Source: an uncultured Verrucomicrobiales bacterium | GTDB taxonomy: Bacteria; Verrucomicrobiota; Verrucomicrobiia; Verrucomicrobiales; Akkermansiaceae | Direction: 5' to 3' | Assembly: GCA_937901085.1 (NCBI GenBank) | Contig: CALCHQ010000034.1 | Coordinates: forward strand, 1 to 64,000 | Length of the DNA: 64,000 bases | Shown: one piece after another, positions 17,054 through 24,823 of the stretch | How the letters are laid out: each line of letters opens with the position of its first letter | How positions within the stretch are numbered: the stretch's first letter is position 1 | Notes under the pieces: model-generated | Database searches by the model: none | The model's input: only the letters and a program-made list of their open reading frames with translations | Told to the model about the DNA's origin: nothing | Program-made: the position numbers and the translations under genes

Positions 17054-17157
17054 AGACGAGTTGTACCAAAGCGTTATCTGAAAGCAAGCATTTAACCCTC
17101 ATTGAGCGTCAGTAAATTGAACGATGGCTCAAAGAAAAAGTGTCTGTTGCGGAAATG
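17041..17157 (+). pseudogene. Decayed N-terminus of an IS30-family transposase
   Basis: Reading from ATG 17041 gives a short leader, then KHLTLIERQ, a TAA stop, IERWLKEKVSVAEM, and a TAG stop. The pattern KHLTL-ER-IE-WL-x-VSVAEI is the first helix pair of the HTH_38 domain found at the start of IS30 transposases. Two stops in frame and the lack of any downstream DDE domain show it is dead. The rest of the element is not recognisable up to the tRNA-Leu terminator. Confidence 0.55.
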
Positions 17158-17240
17158 TAGTTGCGGAGAAAACAAAAAAGAGCGGCATCTCGAAGGTGCT
17201 ATTACTTTGCCAGAGTTGGGGGCGGCTGCATGCCGACGCT

Positions 17241-17282
17241 ATAAAAGAAAGAGGGAGTTACGAATGCAATCGTAACTCCCTC
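17241..17282 (-). terminator. Rho-independent terminator of tRNA-Leu
   Basis: A perfect 13-bp stem (17251-17263 with 17270-17282) and six-base loop, followed on the minus strand by TTTCTTTTAT, two bases after the tRNA. Confidence 0.9.
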
Positions 17283-17284
17283 AC

Positions 17285-17366
17285 TGCTCGAAGGGGGACT
17301 CGAACCCCCACGGGTCTCCCCATTAGATCCTTAGTCTAACGCGTCTACCAATTCCGCCATCCGAGC
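17285..17366 (-). tRNA. tRNA-Leu, anticodon reads AAG
   Basis: 82 bases with a long variable arm, GGTAGACGCG D-loop and GGTTCGAGTCC T-arm, acceptor stem GCTCGGA paired with TTCGAGC and discriminator A, so class II leucine tRNA. The anticodon stem TTAGA/TCTAA leaves the loop CTAAGGA, giving anticodon AAG (codon CUU, or CUN if A34 is deaminated). Bacteria usually use GAG for this box. No CCA is encoded. It has its own promoter and terminator. Confidence 0.9.
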
Positions 17367-17392
17367 GTTGGTTTCGCACTGGGTGCGGGGGG

Positions 17393-17421
17393 AATATACA
17401 CCACGCACCTGTGTATTGCAA
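17393..17421 (-). promoter_or_regulatory. Promoter of tRNA-Leu
   Basis: Minus strand TTGCAA (17416-17421), a 17-base spacer and TATATT (17393-17398), followed by a G/C-rich discriminator as usual for stable RNA promoters. Confidence 0.8.
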
Positions 17422-17461
17422 GACTTTTTTTGAGGAAAGTGGAAAATTTACAGCAATTTTA

Positions 17462-17815
17462 CTATTTTCGGCCCCGGTAGGCACCATTGCGGTCGTAGAA
17501 ACGGCCGTTTTCCTGGCGTCCCTGGTAGGCGCCGTTGCGGTCGTAGTAGCGGCCGTCCTGGGTGCGTCCCTGGTAAGCGCCGTTGCGGTCATAGAAGCGG
17601 CCATCCTGCATGCGCCCCTGGTAAGCGCCGTTGCGGTCGTAGTAGCGGCCGTCCTGCATGCGCCCCTGGTAGGAACCGTTGCGGTCGTAGTAGCGGGTGT
17701 TGCCGCTGGCATCGGTTACGCTGCGGCCGCGGTAGGCGCCGTTGCGGTCGTAGTAGTTTTCGGCCAGGGCGGGGAGCAGCAGGAGGCTGAGCAGGGGGAT
17801 GAGAGGGCTTTTCAT
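17462..17815 (-). CDS. Exported tandem-repeat protein (YYDRNGxYxGR repeats)
   Basis: 117 residues. The start at 17815 gives a signal peptide (MKSPLIPLLSLLLLPALAE) directly followed by the mature repeats. The mature part is nearly all repeats of the type YYDRNGAYQGR followed by MQDGR, TQDGR or ENGR, about six units of mostly 16 residues. The units are aromatic and charged and have no known catalytic motif; similar short repeats occur in small secreted proteins of unknown role. The DNA also repeats (about 48 bases per unit), so unit number could change by recombination. It starts four bases after the xseA stop and may be cotranscribed with it. Confidence 0.75.
   Translation of the reverse strand: MKSPLIPLLSLLLLPALAENYYDRNGAYRGRSVTDASGNTRYYDRNGSYQGRMQDGRYYDRNGAYQGRMQDGRFYDRNGAYQGRTQDGRYYDRNGAYQGRQENGRFYDRNGAYRGRK
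17463..17755. repeat. Imperfect 48-base tandem repeats inside the exported repeat protein
   Basis: Blocks built around GGTCGTAGTAGCGGCCGTCC and CGCCGTTGCGGTC recur about every 48 bases across this span, encoding the 16-residue protein units. The first and last copies are more diverged. Confidence 0.8.
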
Positions 17816-17819
17816 GGGG

Positions 17820-19142
17820 TTAGTTGACGGTGGCGGTGGTTTCACCCTTGGCCAGGCGGATGACCAGCCTGTCTCCGCTATGCAGGGTGGCGGCATCGCG
17901 GGCGAGTTTGCCATCGGCGGTGCTGACAAGGGCAAAACCGCGGTCGAGGGCGTTCTGCGGGCTGGCGGCGGTGATGCGGGCGGCCAGGGTGTCGAGCCGG
18001 GCGCGGTGGGCGGCCAGGCGGGTGTGCAGGGTACTGAGAAGTTGTTGCCGCCGCTGTTGCAGCTGGGCGGTGGCGTGGTGGATGTGTCGCCGTACGGCGC
18101 TGGTGGAGAGACTGGCTTGGGAGAGGTGCAGGCGGTGGCGTGCGTGCTGCAGGCGCTGTTGCAAGGCGCTGTGCAGCTCGTCGCAGAGGGTGTCGAGCTG
18201 CTGCTGGTAGGGGGCAAGGAGTTCCAAGGGCTGCCCCAGGCGGCTTTGCCGGATGAGCTGGAGGCGCAGCCGGGCTACCTGCAGGCTGCGGCTGAGCTGG
18301 TGGTGCAGGTTCTGGGCGGTGCTGGCCAGCCAGGCGCGCAGTTCGGCGGCATCGGGGGTGGTGAGTTCGATGGCGGCCGTGGGGGTGGGGGCGCGCAGGT
18401 CGGCCACAAAGTCGGCAATGGTGAAGTCTGTTTCATGCCCGACGGCGGAGACGACGGGGATGGGGCAGGCGGCAATGGCGCGCGCAAGGATTTCTTCGTT
18501 GAAGCACCAGAGGTCTTCCATGCTGCCGCCGCCGCGGGCGATGATGATGTAGTCTGCGGCTGGCAGCTTGTGGCGGGCGGGGTTGCCCAGTTGCTCCAGC
18601 GCGCGGGCGATGCCCAGCTCGGCGCCTTTGCCCTGCACCTGCACGGGGTAGAGGTAGGTCTTTATCCAGGGGGCTCGTTGTTCCAGCCGGTGCCGCATGT
18701 CCTGGATGACGGCGCCGGTGGCGCTGGTGACCAGGGCTACGCTTTGCGGAAAGCGCGGGATGGGGCGCTTGCGGGCGGGTTCGAAGAGCCCTTCGGCGGC
18801 CAGCCGGGCTTTGAGGGCTTCGAATTGCTGCTGCAGGGTACCGATGCCAGCTTCTTTTACGGAATCGACAATGAATTGGAGCGAGCCGCGCCCCTCCCAG
18901 ACGGTGGCTTTGCCGCGCAGCTCGACCTGCATGCCTTCGCGCAGGCGCAGCCGCAGACTGCGCGCCCGGAACGCGTAGAGCGCGCATTGCAGCTGGCAAT
19001 GCGCGTCTTTGAGGGTGAAGTAGATATGCCCGCTGCTGGCGGCTTTGCAGGAGCCGATTTCGCCGGTGACGCTTTGTTCCCCGATGTTGGTTTCGACGGC
19101 ATGTTTCAGCCGGCAGACCAGCTCTGTTACCGAAAGGGCCAT
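17820..19142 (-). CDS. xseA: Exodeoxyribonuclease VII large subunit XseA
   Basis: 440 residues, close to the family length. An N-terminal OB-fold (SVTGEIGSCKAASSGHIYFT and following strands) precedes the catalytic domain with SATGAVIQDM, IIARGGGSMEDLWCFNEE and the SAVGHETDFTIADFVADLRA block, all diagnostic for XseA. The C-terminal third is a long coiled coil that binds XseB subunits, ending in a domain with LDRGFALVST. It degrades single-stranded DNA. No xseB is seen in the window. The neighbouring repeat protein has no clear link. Confidence 0.96.
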   Translation of the reverse strand: MALSVTELVCRLKHAVETNIGEQSVTGEIGSCKAASSGHIYFTLKDAHCQLQCALYAFRARSLRLRLREGMQVELRGKATVWEGRGSLQFIVDSVKEAGIGTLQQQFEALKARLAAEGLFEPARKRPIPRFPQSVALVTSATGAVIQDMRHRLEQRAPWIKTYLYPVQVQGKGAELGIARALEQLGNPARHKLPAADYIIIARGGGSMEDLWCFNEEILARAIAACPIPVVSAVGHETDFTIADFVADLRAPTPTAAIELTTPDAAELRAWLASTAQNLHHQLSRSLQVARLRLQLIRQSRLGQPLELLAPYQQQLDTLCDELHSALQQRLQHARHRLHLSQASLSTSAVRRHIHHATAQLQQRRQQLLSTLHTRLAAHRARLDTLAARITAASPQNALDRGFALVSTADGKLARDAATLHSGDRLVIRLAKGETTATVN

Positions 19143-19190
19143 GGGGTAGCAAGTTGATTACTTCGTACTTCCCACCTCGTACTTCGTCCT

Positions 19191-19502
19191 TTATTTCTGG
19201 TTGGGATCCTGCCAGTCGGGGTCGAAGCCTTTGGCGTAGGTGAAGAGGTCGCGGTGGATGTATTCGTAGTAGGTTTCGCGGGCTTCGTCGTCGAGTTTGT
19301 ACCAGATGGCGACGTTGAGCGCGCGGGCGACTTTCTGCATCATCTTGAGGGTGAGTTCGCGTCCCTGGCGTGCTTTCTGCACTTGTTTGTGGGTGAGCTG
19401 CTCGGTGGAGACGGAGACGAGGTCGTGATTATCCAGTCCCCAGTACTGCATGATGTTGTCAATGCGTTGCGGACCGTGGTTGAGTGCGTTGAGTTCGTTC
19501 AT
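19191..19502 (-). CDS. Small protein with an XRE-like helix-turn-helix pattern
   Basis: 103 residues. Residues about 20-70 (DNHDLVSVSTEQLTHKQVQK, then ARQGRELTLKMMQKVARALN) resemble a helix-turn-helix of the XRE or phage-Cro type, where ELTLKMMQKVARALNV matches the usual third and fourth helices. The C-terminus (YYEYIHRDLFTYAKGFDPDW) is aromatic and unlike typical XRE regulators. It could be a small DNA-binding regulator; targets are unknown. A 48-base gap with short direct repeats (TCGTACTT twice) separates it from xseA. Confidence 0.6.
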   Translation of the reverse strand: MNELNALNHGPQRIDNIMQYWGLDNHDLVSVSTEQLTHKQVQKARQGRELTLKMMQKVARALNVAIWYKLDDEARETYYEYIHRDLFTYAKGFDPDWQDPNQK

Positions 19503-19550
19503 CTTTAAGGATAATGTGGTTGTTATACAGGCCGGGTGGTTGGGAAACTG

Positions 19551-20081
19551 TTACAGGCCGGGCACATGGCGCACATAGAAGCCGCCGCAGGGGCGGGATT
19601 CGGTGTACCAGCGCGGGCCTACGCCGCGGCTAGTGCCGGTGGTGTCAAAGCGCATGCCGGCAATCATGAGGAAGACGTGGCCGCGCTTGGCGTAGACGGT
19701 GAGCCATTTGCCGAAGCCGGGGTGCCCCCATTTGAGGAAGTCGCGGGAGGAGGGGTAGGTGTCTTTCTTGAGCATGCCGCATTCGCGCAGTACGAAGGCG
19801 ACGGAGCCGGAGCAGTCGTAGGCCCGGTCGTGGTGCTTGCCGTGGCCGCCGCCCAGGCGGTAGGGCTTGCCTACAATCTTGTTGCCGGCGGCGATGGCTT
19901 TCTTGATGCGGGCCGGGGCTTTGTAGGGGATGGTGACTTTGCCGTTCCGCATTTTCTTGGGCGTGAAGCCCTTGTGGTACACGTACTTGGGGGTGCGTGC
20001 ATGGCTGTTGAGCTGCTGCTGGCAGCCGTTGAAGCCCAGCGCAAGCAGCAGGAGCAGGAGAATAGAGAGAAAACGGTTCAT
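19551..20081 (-). CDS. NlpC/P60-type lipoprotein, putative peptidoglycan endopeptidase
   Basis: 176 residues. A lipoprotein signal ends in LGFNGC, with lipidated Cys20. The NlpC/P60 catalytic Cys lies in AYDCSGSVAFVL (Cys90) and the catalytic His in RGHVFLMI (His135); a helix KIVGKPYRLGG before the Cys matches the family. Such enzymes cut the gamma-D-Glu-diaminopimelate bond of peptide stems. The protein is short and lacks SH3 or LysM targeting domains, so it probably acts in the periplasm from the outer-membrane side. It has its own promoter at 20102-20129. Confidence 0.85.
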   Translation of the reverse strand: MNRFLSILLLLLLALGFNGCQQQLNSHARTPKYVYHKGFTPKKMRNGKVTIPYKAPARIKKAIAAGNKIVGKPYRLGGGHGKHHDRAYDCSGSVAFVLRECGMLKKDTYPSSRDFLKWGHPGFGKWLTVYAKRGHVFLMIAGMRFDTTGTSRGVGPRWYTESRPCGGFYVRHVPGL

Positions 20082-20101
20082 GTGTTATTCGGTTATATTG
20101 T

Positions 20102-20129
20102 ATTTTAGCACAGAACCTGACGTTGGCAA
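20102..20129 (-). promoter_or_regulatory. Promoter of the NlpC/P60 lipoprotein gene
   Basis: Minus strand TTGCCA (20124-20129), a 16-base spacer and TAAAAT (20102-20107), 21 bases before the start at 20081. Confidence 0.7.
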
Positions 20130-20153
20130 GTGGAAAACTGTTATCCCGATGGG

Positions 20154-20198
20154 AAAAACGCCGCCGCAGGCCCTGTTCCGGGTGGGCTTGCGGCGGCG
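20154..20198 (-). terminator. Rho-independent terminator of gdhA
   Basis: A G/C-rich stem (20159-20173 paired imperfectly with 20184-20198) followed on the minus strand by TTTTT, just after the gdhA stop at 20220. Confidence 0.8.
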
Positions 20199-20219
20199 GT
20201 GAGGTTTACATGGTGCGGA

Positions 20220-21578
20220 TTACACGATGCCCTGGGCAATCATGGAGTCGGCAACCTTCACGAAGCCGGCAATGTTGGCGCCAGCCACATAGTTGGTGAA
20301 GGTGTCGGTGCAGTCCTTGGAGAACTCGCGGGCATGGTTGTAGGCGTTCTCGTGGATGTTCTTCATGATGCCGAAGAGCTTGGCGTCTACTTCCTCGCGG
20401 CTCCAGCTCAGGCGCATGCTGTTCTGGCTCATTTCAAGGCCGGAGGTGGCAACGCCACCGGCGTTGGCTGCCTTGGCCGGGCCGTAGAGAATCTTGGCGG
20501 CCAGGTAGTTGTTGATGCCGTCGAGGTCGGTGGGCATGTTGGCACCTTCGGCTACGAGCATGCAGCCGTTCTTAATGAGGGTGGCGGCTTCTGTACCGTT
20601 GATTTCGTTCTGCGTGGCGCAGGGGAAGGCGCAGTCGCAGGGAACGCTCCAGGGGCGCTGGCCTTCGAAGTACTGGGCGCTCTTGAATGTGTCGGCGTAT
20701 TCCTTGATGCGGCCGCGGCGCACGTTCTTGAGTTCCATAATCCAGGCGAGCTTCTCGGCGTTGATGCCTTCGGGGTCGTAGATATAGCCGTTGGAGTCGG
20801 ACATGGTGACTACTTTGGCACCCAGCTGGTTGAGCTTCTCAACGAGGTACTGGGCGACGTTGCCGGAACCGGAGACGACGCAGACCTTGCCCTGCAGGTC
20901 GTCGTTGCGGGTGGCCAGCATGTTCTGGGCAAAGTAGACGGTGCCGTAGCCGGTGGCTTCCGGGCGGATGAGGGAGCCGCCCCAGTTGAGGCTCTTGCCG
21001 GTGAGAACGCCGGTGAATTCGTTGCTCAGGCGCTTGTACTGGCCGTAGAAGTAGCCGATTTCGCGGGCACCCACGCCGATGTCGCCGGCGGGTACGTCGG
21101 TGTCAGCGCCGATGTGGCGGTAGAGTTCGGTCATGAAGCTCTGGCAGAAGCGCATGACTTCGGCGTCGCTCTTGCCCTTGGGGTCGAAGTCGGCGCCGCC
21201 CTTGCCACCGCCCATGGGCAGGGTGGTGAGGGAGTTCTTGAAAATCTGCTCGAAACCGAGGAATTTGAGGATACCCAGGTTGACGGAGGGGTGGAAGCGC
21301 AGGCCGCCTTTATACGGGCCGATGGCGCTGTTGAATTGTACGCGGTAGCCACGGTTGACGTGGATTTTGCCGGCGTCGTCCTGCCACGGAACGCGGAAGA
21401 TGATGGTGCGTTCAGGTTCGACGATGCGTTCAAGGATGCAGTTGTCTTCGTACTTCTTATTGGCAGAAAGTACAGGTTCAATGGTGGAAACAACCTCCTG
21501 TACAGCCTGGAGGAACTCGGGTTCATGTGCGTTCTTGGCGCGCACCTGTTCCAGCACTCGTGTTGTGTAATCAGACAT
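20220..21578 (-). CDS. gdhA: NADP-type glutamate dehydrogenase GdhA
   Basis: 452 residues, the hexameric type. The glutamate-binding block is LPMGGGKGGADFDPKGKSDA with the catalytic Lys, and a Rossmann motif GSGNVAQYLVEKL lies in the C-terminal half, followed by a DSNGYIYDPEG segment. The length and the Asp-Ser pair after the second Rossmann strand fit the NADP-dependent anabolic enzyme, which fixes ammonium into glutamate. It has a good -10 element and a terminator, so it is expressed alone. Confidence 0.97.
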   Translation of the reverse strand: MSDYTTRVLEQVRAKNAHEPEFLQAVQEVVSTIEPVLSANKKYEDNCILERIVEPERTIIFRVPWQDDAGKIHVNRGYRVQFNSAIGPYKGGLRFHPSVNLGILKFLGFEQIFKNSLTTLPMGGGKGGADFDPKGKSDAEVMRFCQSFMTELYRHIGADTDVPAGDIGVGAREIGYFYGQYKRLSNEFTGVLTGKSLNWGGSLIRPEATGYGTVYFAQNMLATRNDDLQGKVCVVSGSGNVAQYLVEKLNQLGAKVVTMSDSNGYIYDPEGINAEKLAWIMELKNVRRGRIKEYADTFKSAQYFEGQRPWSVPCDCAFPCATQNEINGTEAATLIKNGCMLVAEGANMPTDLDGINNYLAAKILYGPAKAANAGGVATSGLEMSQNSMRLSWSREEVDAKLFGIMKNIHENAYNHAREFSKDCTDTFTNYVAGANIAGFVKVADSMIAQGIV

Positions 21579-21647
21579 ATGTGTAATGGGCTTGTCTGGG
21601 TTGCCCGGCTCCGGCCCGTTCGGCTGGTGCCGTGGTCAGACGCGCGC

Positions 21648-21675
21648 ATTATACCAAAAAGTTGCCGTTTGGAAA
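21648..21675 (-). promoter_or_regulatory. Promoter of gdhA
   Basis: Minus strand TATAAT (21648-21653) with a weak TTTCCA -35 (21670-21675) 16 bases upstream, 70 bases before the gdhA start. The perfect -10 carries most of the support. Confidence 0.6.
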
Positions 21676-21712
21676 GTCTTTTTTCTGAAAAAATGCCAAA
21701 CAGCCATTGTTA

Positions 21713-22126
21713 TCAATGCAGTAGGTTGGCTGCGCGTAGCTCCTGGGCGAGTTCCTGCACGTCGTCCAGCGGGAGCAGGTCTGAGGATATGTGCATGCTT
21801 TGTTCTCCGGCCTGCAGGGTGATGGTGCAGCAGGCGGTGCCCTGGTTCTGCTGTTCCTGTATGCCGGCGGCGGTCAGTTCGCTCCAGCGCAGGGTGGTGC
21901 TGCCGCAGAGGCTGCGGCGGGTAATGCTTTCCGGGGTGATGGTGTAGCGCAGGGCGGCGTAGTGCGCGGCCCATACAGGGGTGATGATGGCGGCAAATAC
22001 GGCCGCAATCTGCTGCCAGAGTGTATCTTTGCTGCAGAGTACATAGATGGCTGCTGCCAGTACCAGGACGGTGGCGCCTATGTAGAGCTGGGCATTGGCG
22101 CAGCGGAGGGTGCGGTAGGTGGGCAT
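21713..22126 (-). CDS. Small membrane protein with a PH-like cytoplasmic part
   Basis: 137 residues. ATG 22126 was chosen because the hydrophobic part begins soon after it. Residues about 14-52 form two membrane helices (YIGATVLVLAAAIYVLC and IAAVFAAIITPVWAAHY). They are followed by RYTITPESITRR, STTLRWSELTAAGI and a basic/acidic tail, which reads like the strands of a PH or YdbS-like domain. Function is unknown. It lies between gdhA and the L,D-transpeptidase, on the same strand, with a strong terminator just upstream (22141-22172), so it has its own unseen promoter or is read through. Confidence 0.65.
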   Translation of the reverse strand: MPTYRTLRCANAQLYIGATVLVLAAAIYVLCSKDTLWQQIAAVFAAIITPVWAAHYAALRYTITPESITRRSLCGSTTLRWSELTAAGIQEQQNQGTACCTITLQAGEQSMHISSDLLPLDDVQELAQELRAANLLH

Positions 22127-22140
22127 GGTATGCTGATAAG

Positions 22141-22172
22141 AAAAGCTGCCCTGCCTGGGCAGGCAGGGCAGC
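22141..22172 (-). terminator. Rho-independent terminator of the L,D-transpeptidase gene
   Basis: A perfect 12-bp stem (22145-22156 with 22161-22172), four-base loop, then TTTTCTTAT on the minus strand, 16 bases after the stop at 22189. Confidence 0.85.
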
Positions 22173-22188
22173 GGCTGGTCGAAATGAA

Positions 22189-23031
22189 TCAGGCCTGGAA
22201 GTGGGCTTCCGGGGAATCTGCCGGAACAATCTTGATTTCCACCGGGGCCATGTCGGTGTAGTCGTTGCCGGGTTTCGGGCGGTATTTCACGTCGATAGGT
22301 TTCACGAAGCCTCCGCGGTTGTAATCCTCCACGGCGCGGGTGATGTAGACCGGCAGCTGCATGACTGAGTGCTGGAAAAGTTTTTTTGCCACGTGGTTCT
22401 GGGTGCGGATGCAACCGTGAGAGAGGCGCTTGCCGGCCACAACCTTGCCGGTGTGCAGGCCTACGCCGTCCGGGGTGAAGCGGTGCCAGTAGGGCATGCC
22501 GGCGCCTTCGAAGGTGTGTCCTTCGGGCAGGCCGTGGGCCAGGTCGGCGTTGCTGTTGGTCACTTTGCCGCTGGCATCGATGAACTTGCCGTAGCGGCTG
22601 GACTTGTGGTCCTCGTTCTTTTCAATGACGCGGAATACGCCCGTGGGGGTCTCGTGGCCGTTGGTGCCGGTGGAGACGGCCCAGTCCAGCGCAACGCGGC
22701 CATTCACATACAGGCGGGCGCGCTGCTGGGGTATGCAGACCACCAGTTTGGAGTTGGCGCGGGTGACCTGGTGCAGCAGGGTGTCATCTGCCCAGTGGTC
22801 GAGGGTGAGGGGGTATTCTTTCCGGGCGGCAAAGTGTTCGTGGGTGCCGGCCGGGTAGGGATTCACGTAGGTGGGCTGGTCTTTGCCGGGCAGGTTGAGC
22901 GGGTTGGGCAGCTGTACGGGGACGACGGGCTGGACAACGGGCTGGGGACTGACTTCGTAGAGTTTCTGCTCGGTGCAGGATACCAGAAGCAGCAGGGGGG
23001 CTGTGAGGGCGAGGATGCGTTTCATGTTCAT
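22189..23031 (-). CDS. L,D-transpeptidase lipoprotein (YkuD family)
   Basis: 280 residues. A lipoprotein signal ends in LLLVSC (Cys19), then a proline-rich linker and the YkuD domain. The catalytic motif is SHGCIR (Cys207) preceded by GVGLHTG, and STGTNGHETPTG is the conserved first loop. These enzymes form 3-3 cross-links in peptidoglycan or anchor proteins to it. The start overlaps the stop of the LysM lipoprotein gene by four bases (ATGA), so the two are translationally coupled and probably work together at the cell wall. Confidence 0.92.
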   Translation of the reverse strand: MNMKRILALTAPLLLLVSCTEQKLYEVSPQPVVQPVVPVQLPNPLNLPGKDQPTYVNPYPAGTHEHFAARKEYPLTLDHWADDTLLHQVTRANSKLVVCIPQQRARLYVNGRVALDWAVSTGTNGHETPTGVFRVIEKNEDHKSSRYGKFIDASGKVTNSNADLAHGLPEGHTFEGAGMPYWHRFTPDGVGLHTGKVVAGKRLSHGCIRTQNHVAKKLFQHSVMQLPVYITRAVEDYNRGGFVKPIDVKYRPKPGNDYTDMAPVEIKIVPADSPEAHFQA

Positions 23032-23738
23032 TTAGCCGCAGGGAGGCGGAGGGTTGCGCCTGCCCGGATGGTGTTGGCTGTTTCCGGGGTGAGGCCGTTT
23101 GCTTTCATGAGGTCGGCGGGTCTGATGCCGTATTGACGCGAGATGCGGTAGATGGTGTCACCGGGTTGCACGGTGTGGGTGCCGGGGGTAGCCGCCGGTC
23201 TGGGCGCAGGCTGTGCTGCAGGCTGTGCTGCGGGCTTGGCTGCCGGTTTGGTCTGGCTGGGTGCCGGGGTGCTGCCTGTTCGGGGAAGTGCCAGCACCTG
23301 GTTGATTTGCAGCGGGGTGTTGGCATCGGGCATGCCGTTGGCGGCCACCAGCGCCCGCACGGTGGTGCCGTAGCGGCGTGCGATGGCGCTGAGGGTATCT
23401 CCCTTCTGCACGGTGTGTGTGGCGGGCGGCGCTGCTGGTGTATCCTGTTCGGGTTGCTGCTGGGCAGCCAGGTGGCGGCTTCCGTCTGCGCTGCCAGCCT
23501 CCGGTTTTTCCGGGGCTTCGGGCTTGGGGATGGAGGCGGCAGGGATGCGTTCCGGCGCGGGGGCGCTGTGGTAGTAGCCGCCGCCGGATTCGATGACGAC
23601 GTCATCCTCCATGACCGGCGCTGCGGCATCTTTCCACCAGGTGAAGTCCAGACTGCCGTCCTTCACCACGCAGGAGCTGAGCAGCAGCGCGGCGGCAGAA
23701 CTGGCGAGAACCGGCAGATGTGGGCGAGGCGGAGTCAT
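23028..23738 (-). CDS. Lipoprotein with two LysM domains
   Basis: 236 residues. A signal with a long hydrophobic stretch ends in LLLSSC (Cys22), a lipoprotein site. An acidic, proline-rich linker follows. Two LysM domains come at about residues 103-150 (HTVQKGDTLSAIARRYGTTV) and 187-232 (HTVQPGDTIYRISRQYGIRP), separated by a PA-rich repeat linker (KPAAQPAAQPAPRPA). LysM binds peptidoglycan glycan strands. It has no enzymatic domain, so it probably positions partners such as the coupled L,D-transpeptidase. Confidence 0.9.
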   Translation of the reverse strand: MTPPRPHLPVLASSAAALLLSSCVVKDGSLDFTWWKDAAAPVMEDDVVIESGGGYYHSAPAPERIPAASIPKPEAPEKPEAGSADGSRHLAAQQQPEQDTPAAPPATHTVQKGDTLSAIARRYGTTVRALVAANGMPDANTPLQINQVLALPRTGSTPAPSQTKPAAKPAAQPAAQPAPRPAATPGTHTVQPGDTIYRISRQYGIRPADLMKANGLTPETANTIRAGATLRLPAAK

Positions 23739-23762
23739 GAGGGAGAGAGACGGATGACTCGT

Positions 23763-24641
23763 TTAGCGGCGCTTTTTAGAGGTCTTTTTGGAGACTGTGG
23801 AGCTTTTGCCGGGGATGGTGATCTTGGTGCCGGGGCGCACTTTGTTGGCCTGGGCCATGGTCATGTTGTTGGCCTTGAGCAGGGCGGCCAGGCTGACGCC
23901 GTGGCGGCTGGCCACCTTGGAGAGCATGTCGCCCTTCTTGACCACATAGGTGGTGGTGGTTTCCGTGGGCTTTTTCTTGCTGGCCTTGTAGCCTTCGGGA
24001 GTGAAGCGTACCTTGATGACCTGGCCGGGGTGGATGATGTCACCCTTGATGCCGGAGTCCTTGCGGATCTGGGCAATGGTGGTGTGGCTGCGCTTGGCGA
24101 TTTCGTACAGGTTGTCGCCGGGACGCACCTTGTAGACCACCAGGGTGGGTTCGCTGACCTTCTTCACCTTCTTCTTGTTCTTGCTCTTGGACTTGGCAGA
24201 GCTGGCCTTCTTGCTGGTGCTGGCGGTCGAGGCGATGGCGTTCTGCTTCGGCTGAGCCGGTGCAGCGGCGGTGGCCGGGGTGTCCGGCATGGCGTAGGGG
24301 TCGAAGTCGGCGGCTACGTGGGAGTCAACCACGGTGTCGTCGTGAGCCAGAGCGGGCTGGTTCTGGGAGGAGATGCCATTGGAGACGGCCATGGATTCAC
24401 CCGGTTCGGGGGTGGCAAACTGGTTGCGGTCCATTTCCGGGGTGCGGTCGCCTGCGGGCACCTGGTAGGTGGTGTCGCCTTCGAGAACCCAGGGCGGGAG
24501 CTCTTCGTCGCCCACGATGGCTTCGCTCATGGGCATGGCTTCCTCGTAGCCGAGAGTGTCTCCGTTGCGGAAGGAATTACAGGACGAAAGAGCCGCGAGC
24601 ATGCCGGCTCCGAGGCCAAGTACAGAAAGGGTTCTCTTCAT
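23763..24641 (-). CDS. LysM-domain lipoprotein or exported protein
   Basis: 292 residues from ATG 24641, the second ATG of the frame. The signal MKRTLSVLGLGAGMLAALSSC gives a lipoprotein Cys near residue 21. A Pro/Ala/Thr-rich region follows. Two LysM domains near the C-terminus (YKVRPGDNLYEIAKRSHTTI and YVVKKGDMLSKVASRHGVSL) are separated by a basic linker, and a Lys-rich tail (SKKTSKKRR) ends the protein. The strongly basic regions may bind wall polymers or DNA. It is 24 bases upstream of the other LysM gene, so the three wall genes form an operon started by the promoter at 24651-24679. Confidence 0.88.
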   Translation of the reverse strand: MKRTLSVLGLGAGMLAALSSCNSFRNGDTLGYEEAMPMSEAIVGDEELPPWVLEGDTTYQVPAGDRTPEMDRNQFATPEPGESMAVSNGISSQNQPALAHDDTVVDSHVAADFDPYAMPDTPATAAAPAQPKQNAIASTASTSKKASSAKSKSKNKKKVKKVSEPTLVVYKVRPGDNLYEIAKRSHTTIAQIRKDSGIKGDIIHPGQVIKVRFTPEGYKASKKKPTETTTTYVVKKGDMLSKVASRHGVSLAALLKANNMTMAQANKVRPGTKITIPGKSSTVSKKTSKKRR

Positions 24642-24650
24642 ACGCACCCC

Positions 24651-24679
24651 AGCCTAGCAGACCCGGCCGTGAATTGCAA
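24651..24679 (-). promoter_or_regulatory. Promoter of the LysM/L,D-transpeptidase operon
   Basis: Minus strand TTGCAA (24674-24679), a 17-base spacer and TAGGCT (24651-24656), close to the start at 24641, so the leader would be very short. Confidence 0.55.
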
Positions 24680-24823
24680 GCTTTTTTCGTGCTTGCGCGC
24701 GTATGCAGGAATTGCGTCATGGGGGTGCAGAATTGTGTTTACCTGGGTGGGTGTTTGTGCTAGTGTAGGGGTAGTGGCCTGGCTCGGCCGGGCTGCTGAA
24801 ATCTAATACTAACCCATATAGGA

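Noticed and set aside
17463..17755. Regular repeats that might be a CRISPR array
   Set aside because: The units are coding, imperfect and directly adjacent without unique spacers, and lie inside a signal-peptide protein.
19143..19190. Short direct repeats (TCGTACTT) as a regulatory or mobile site
   Set aside because: Only two copies in a 48-base gap, with no symmetry or promoter link; too little to support a feature.
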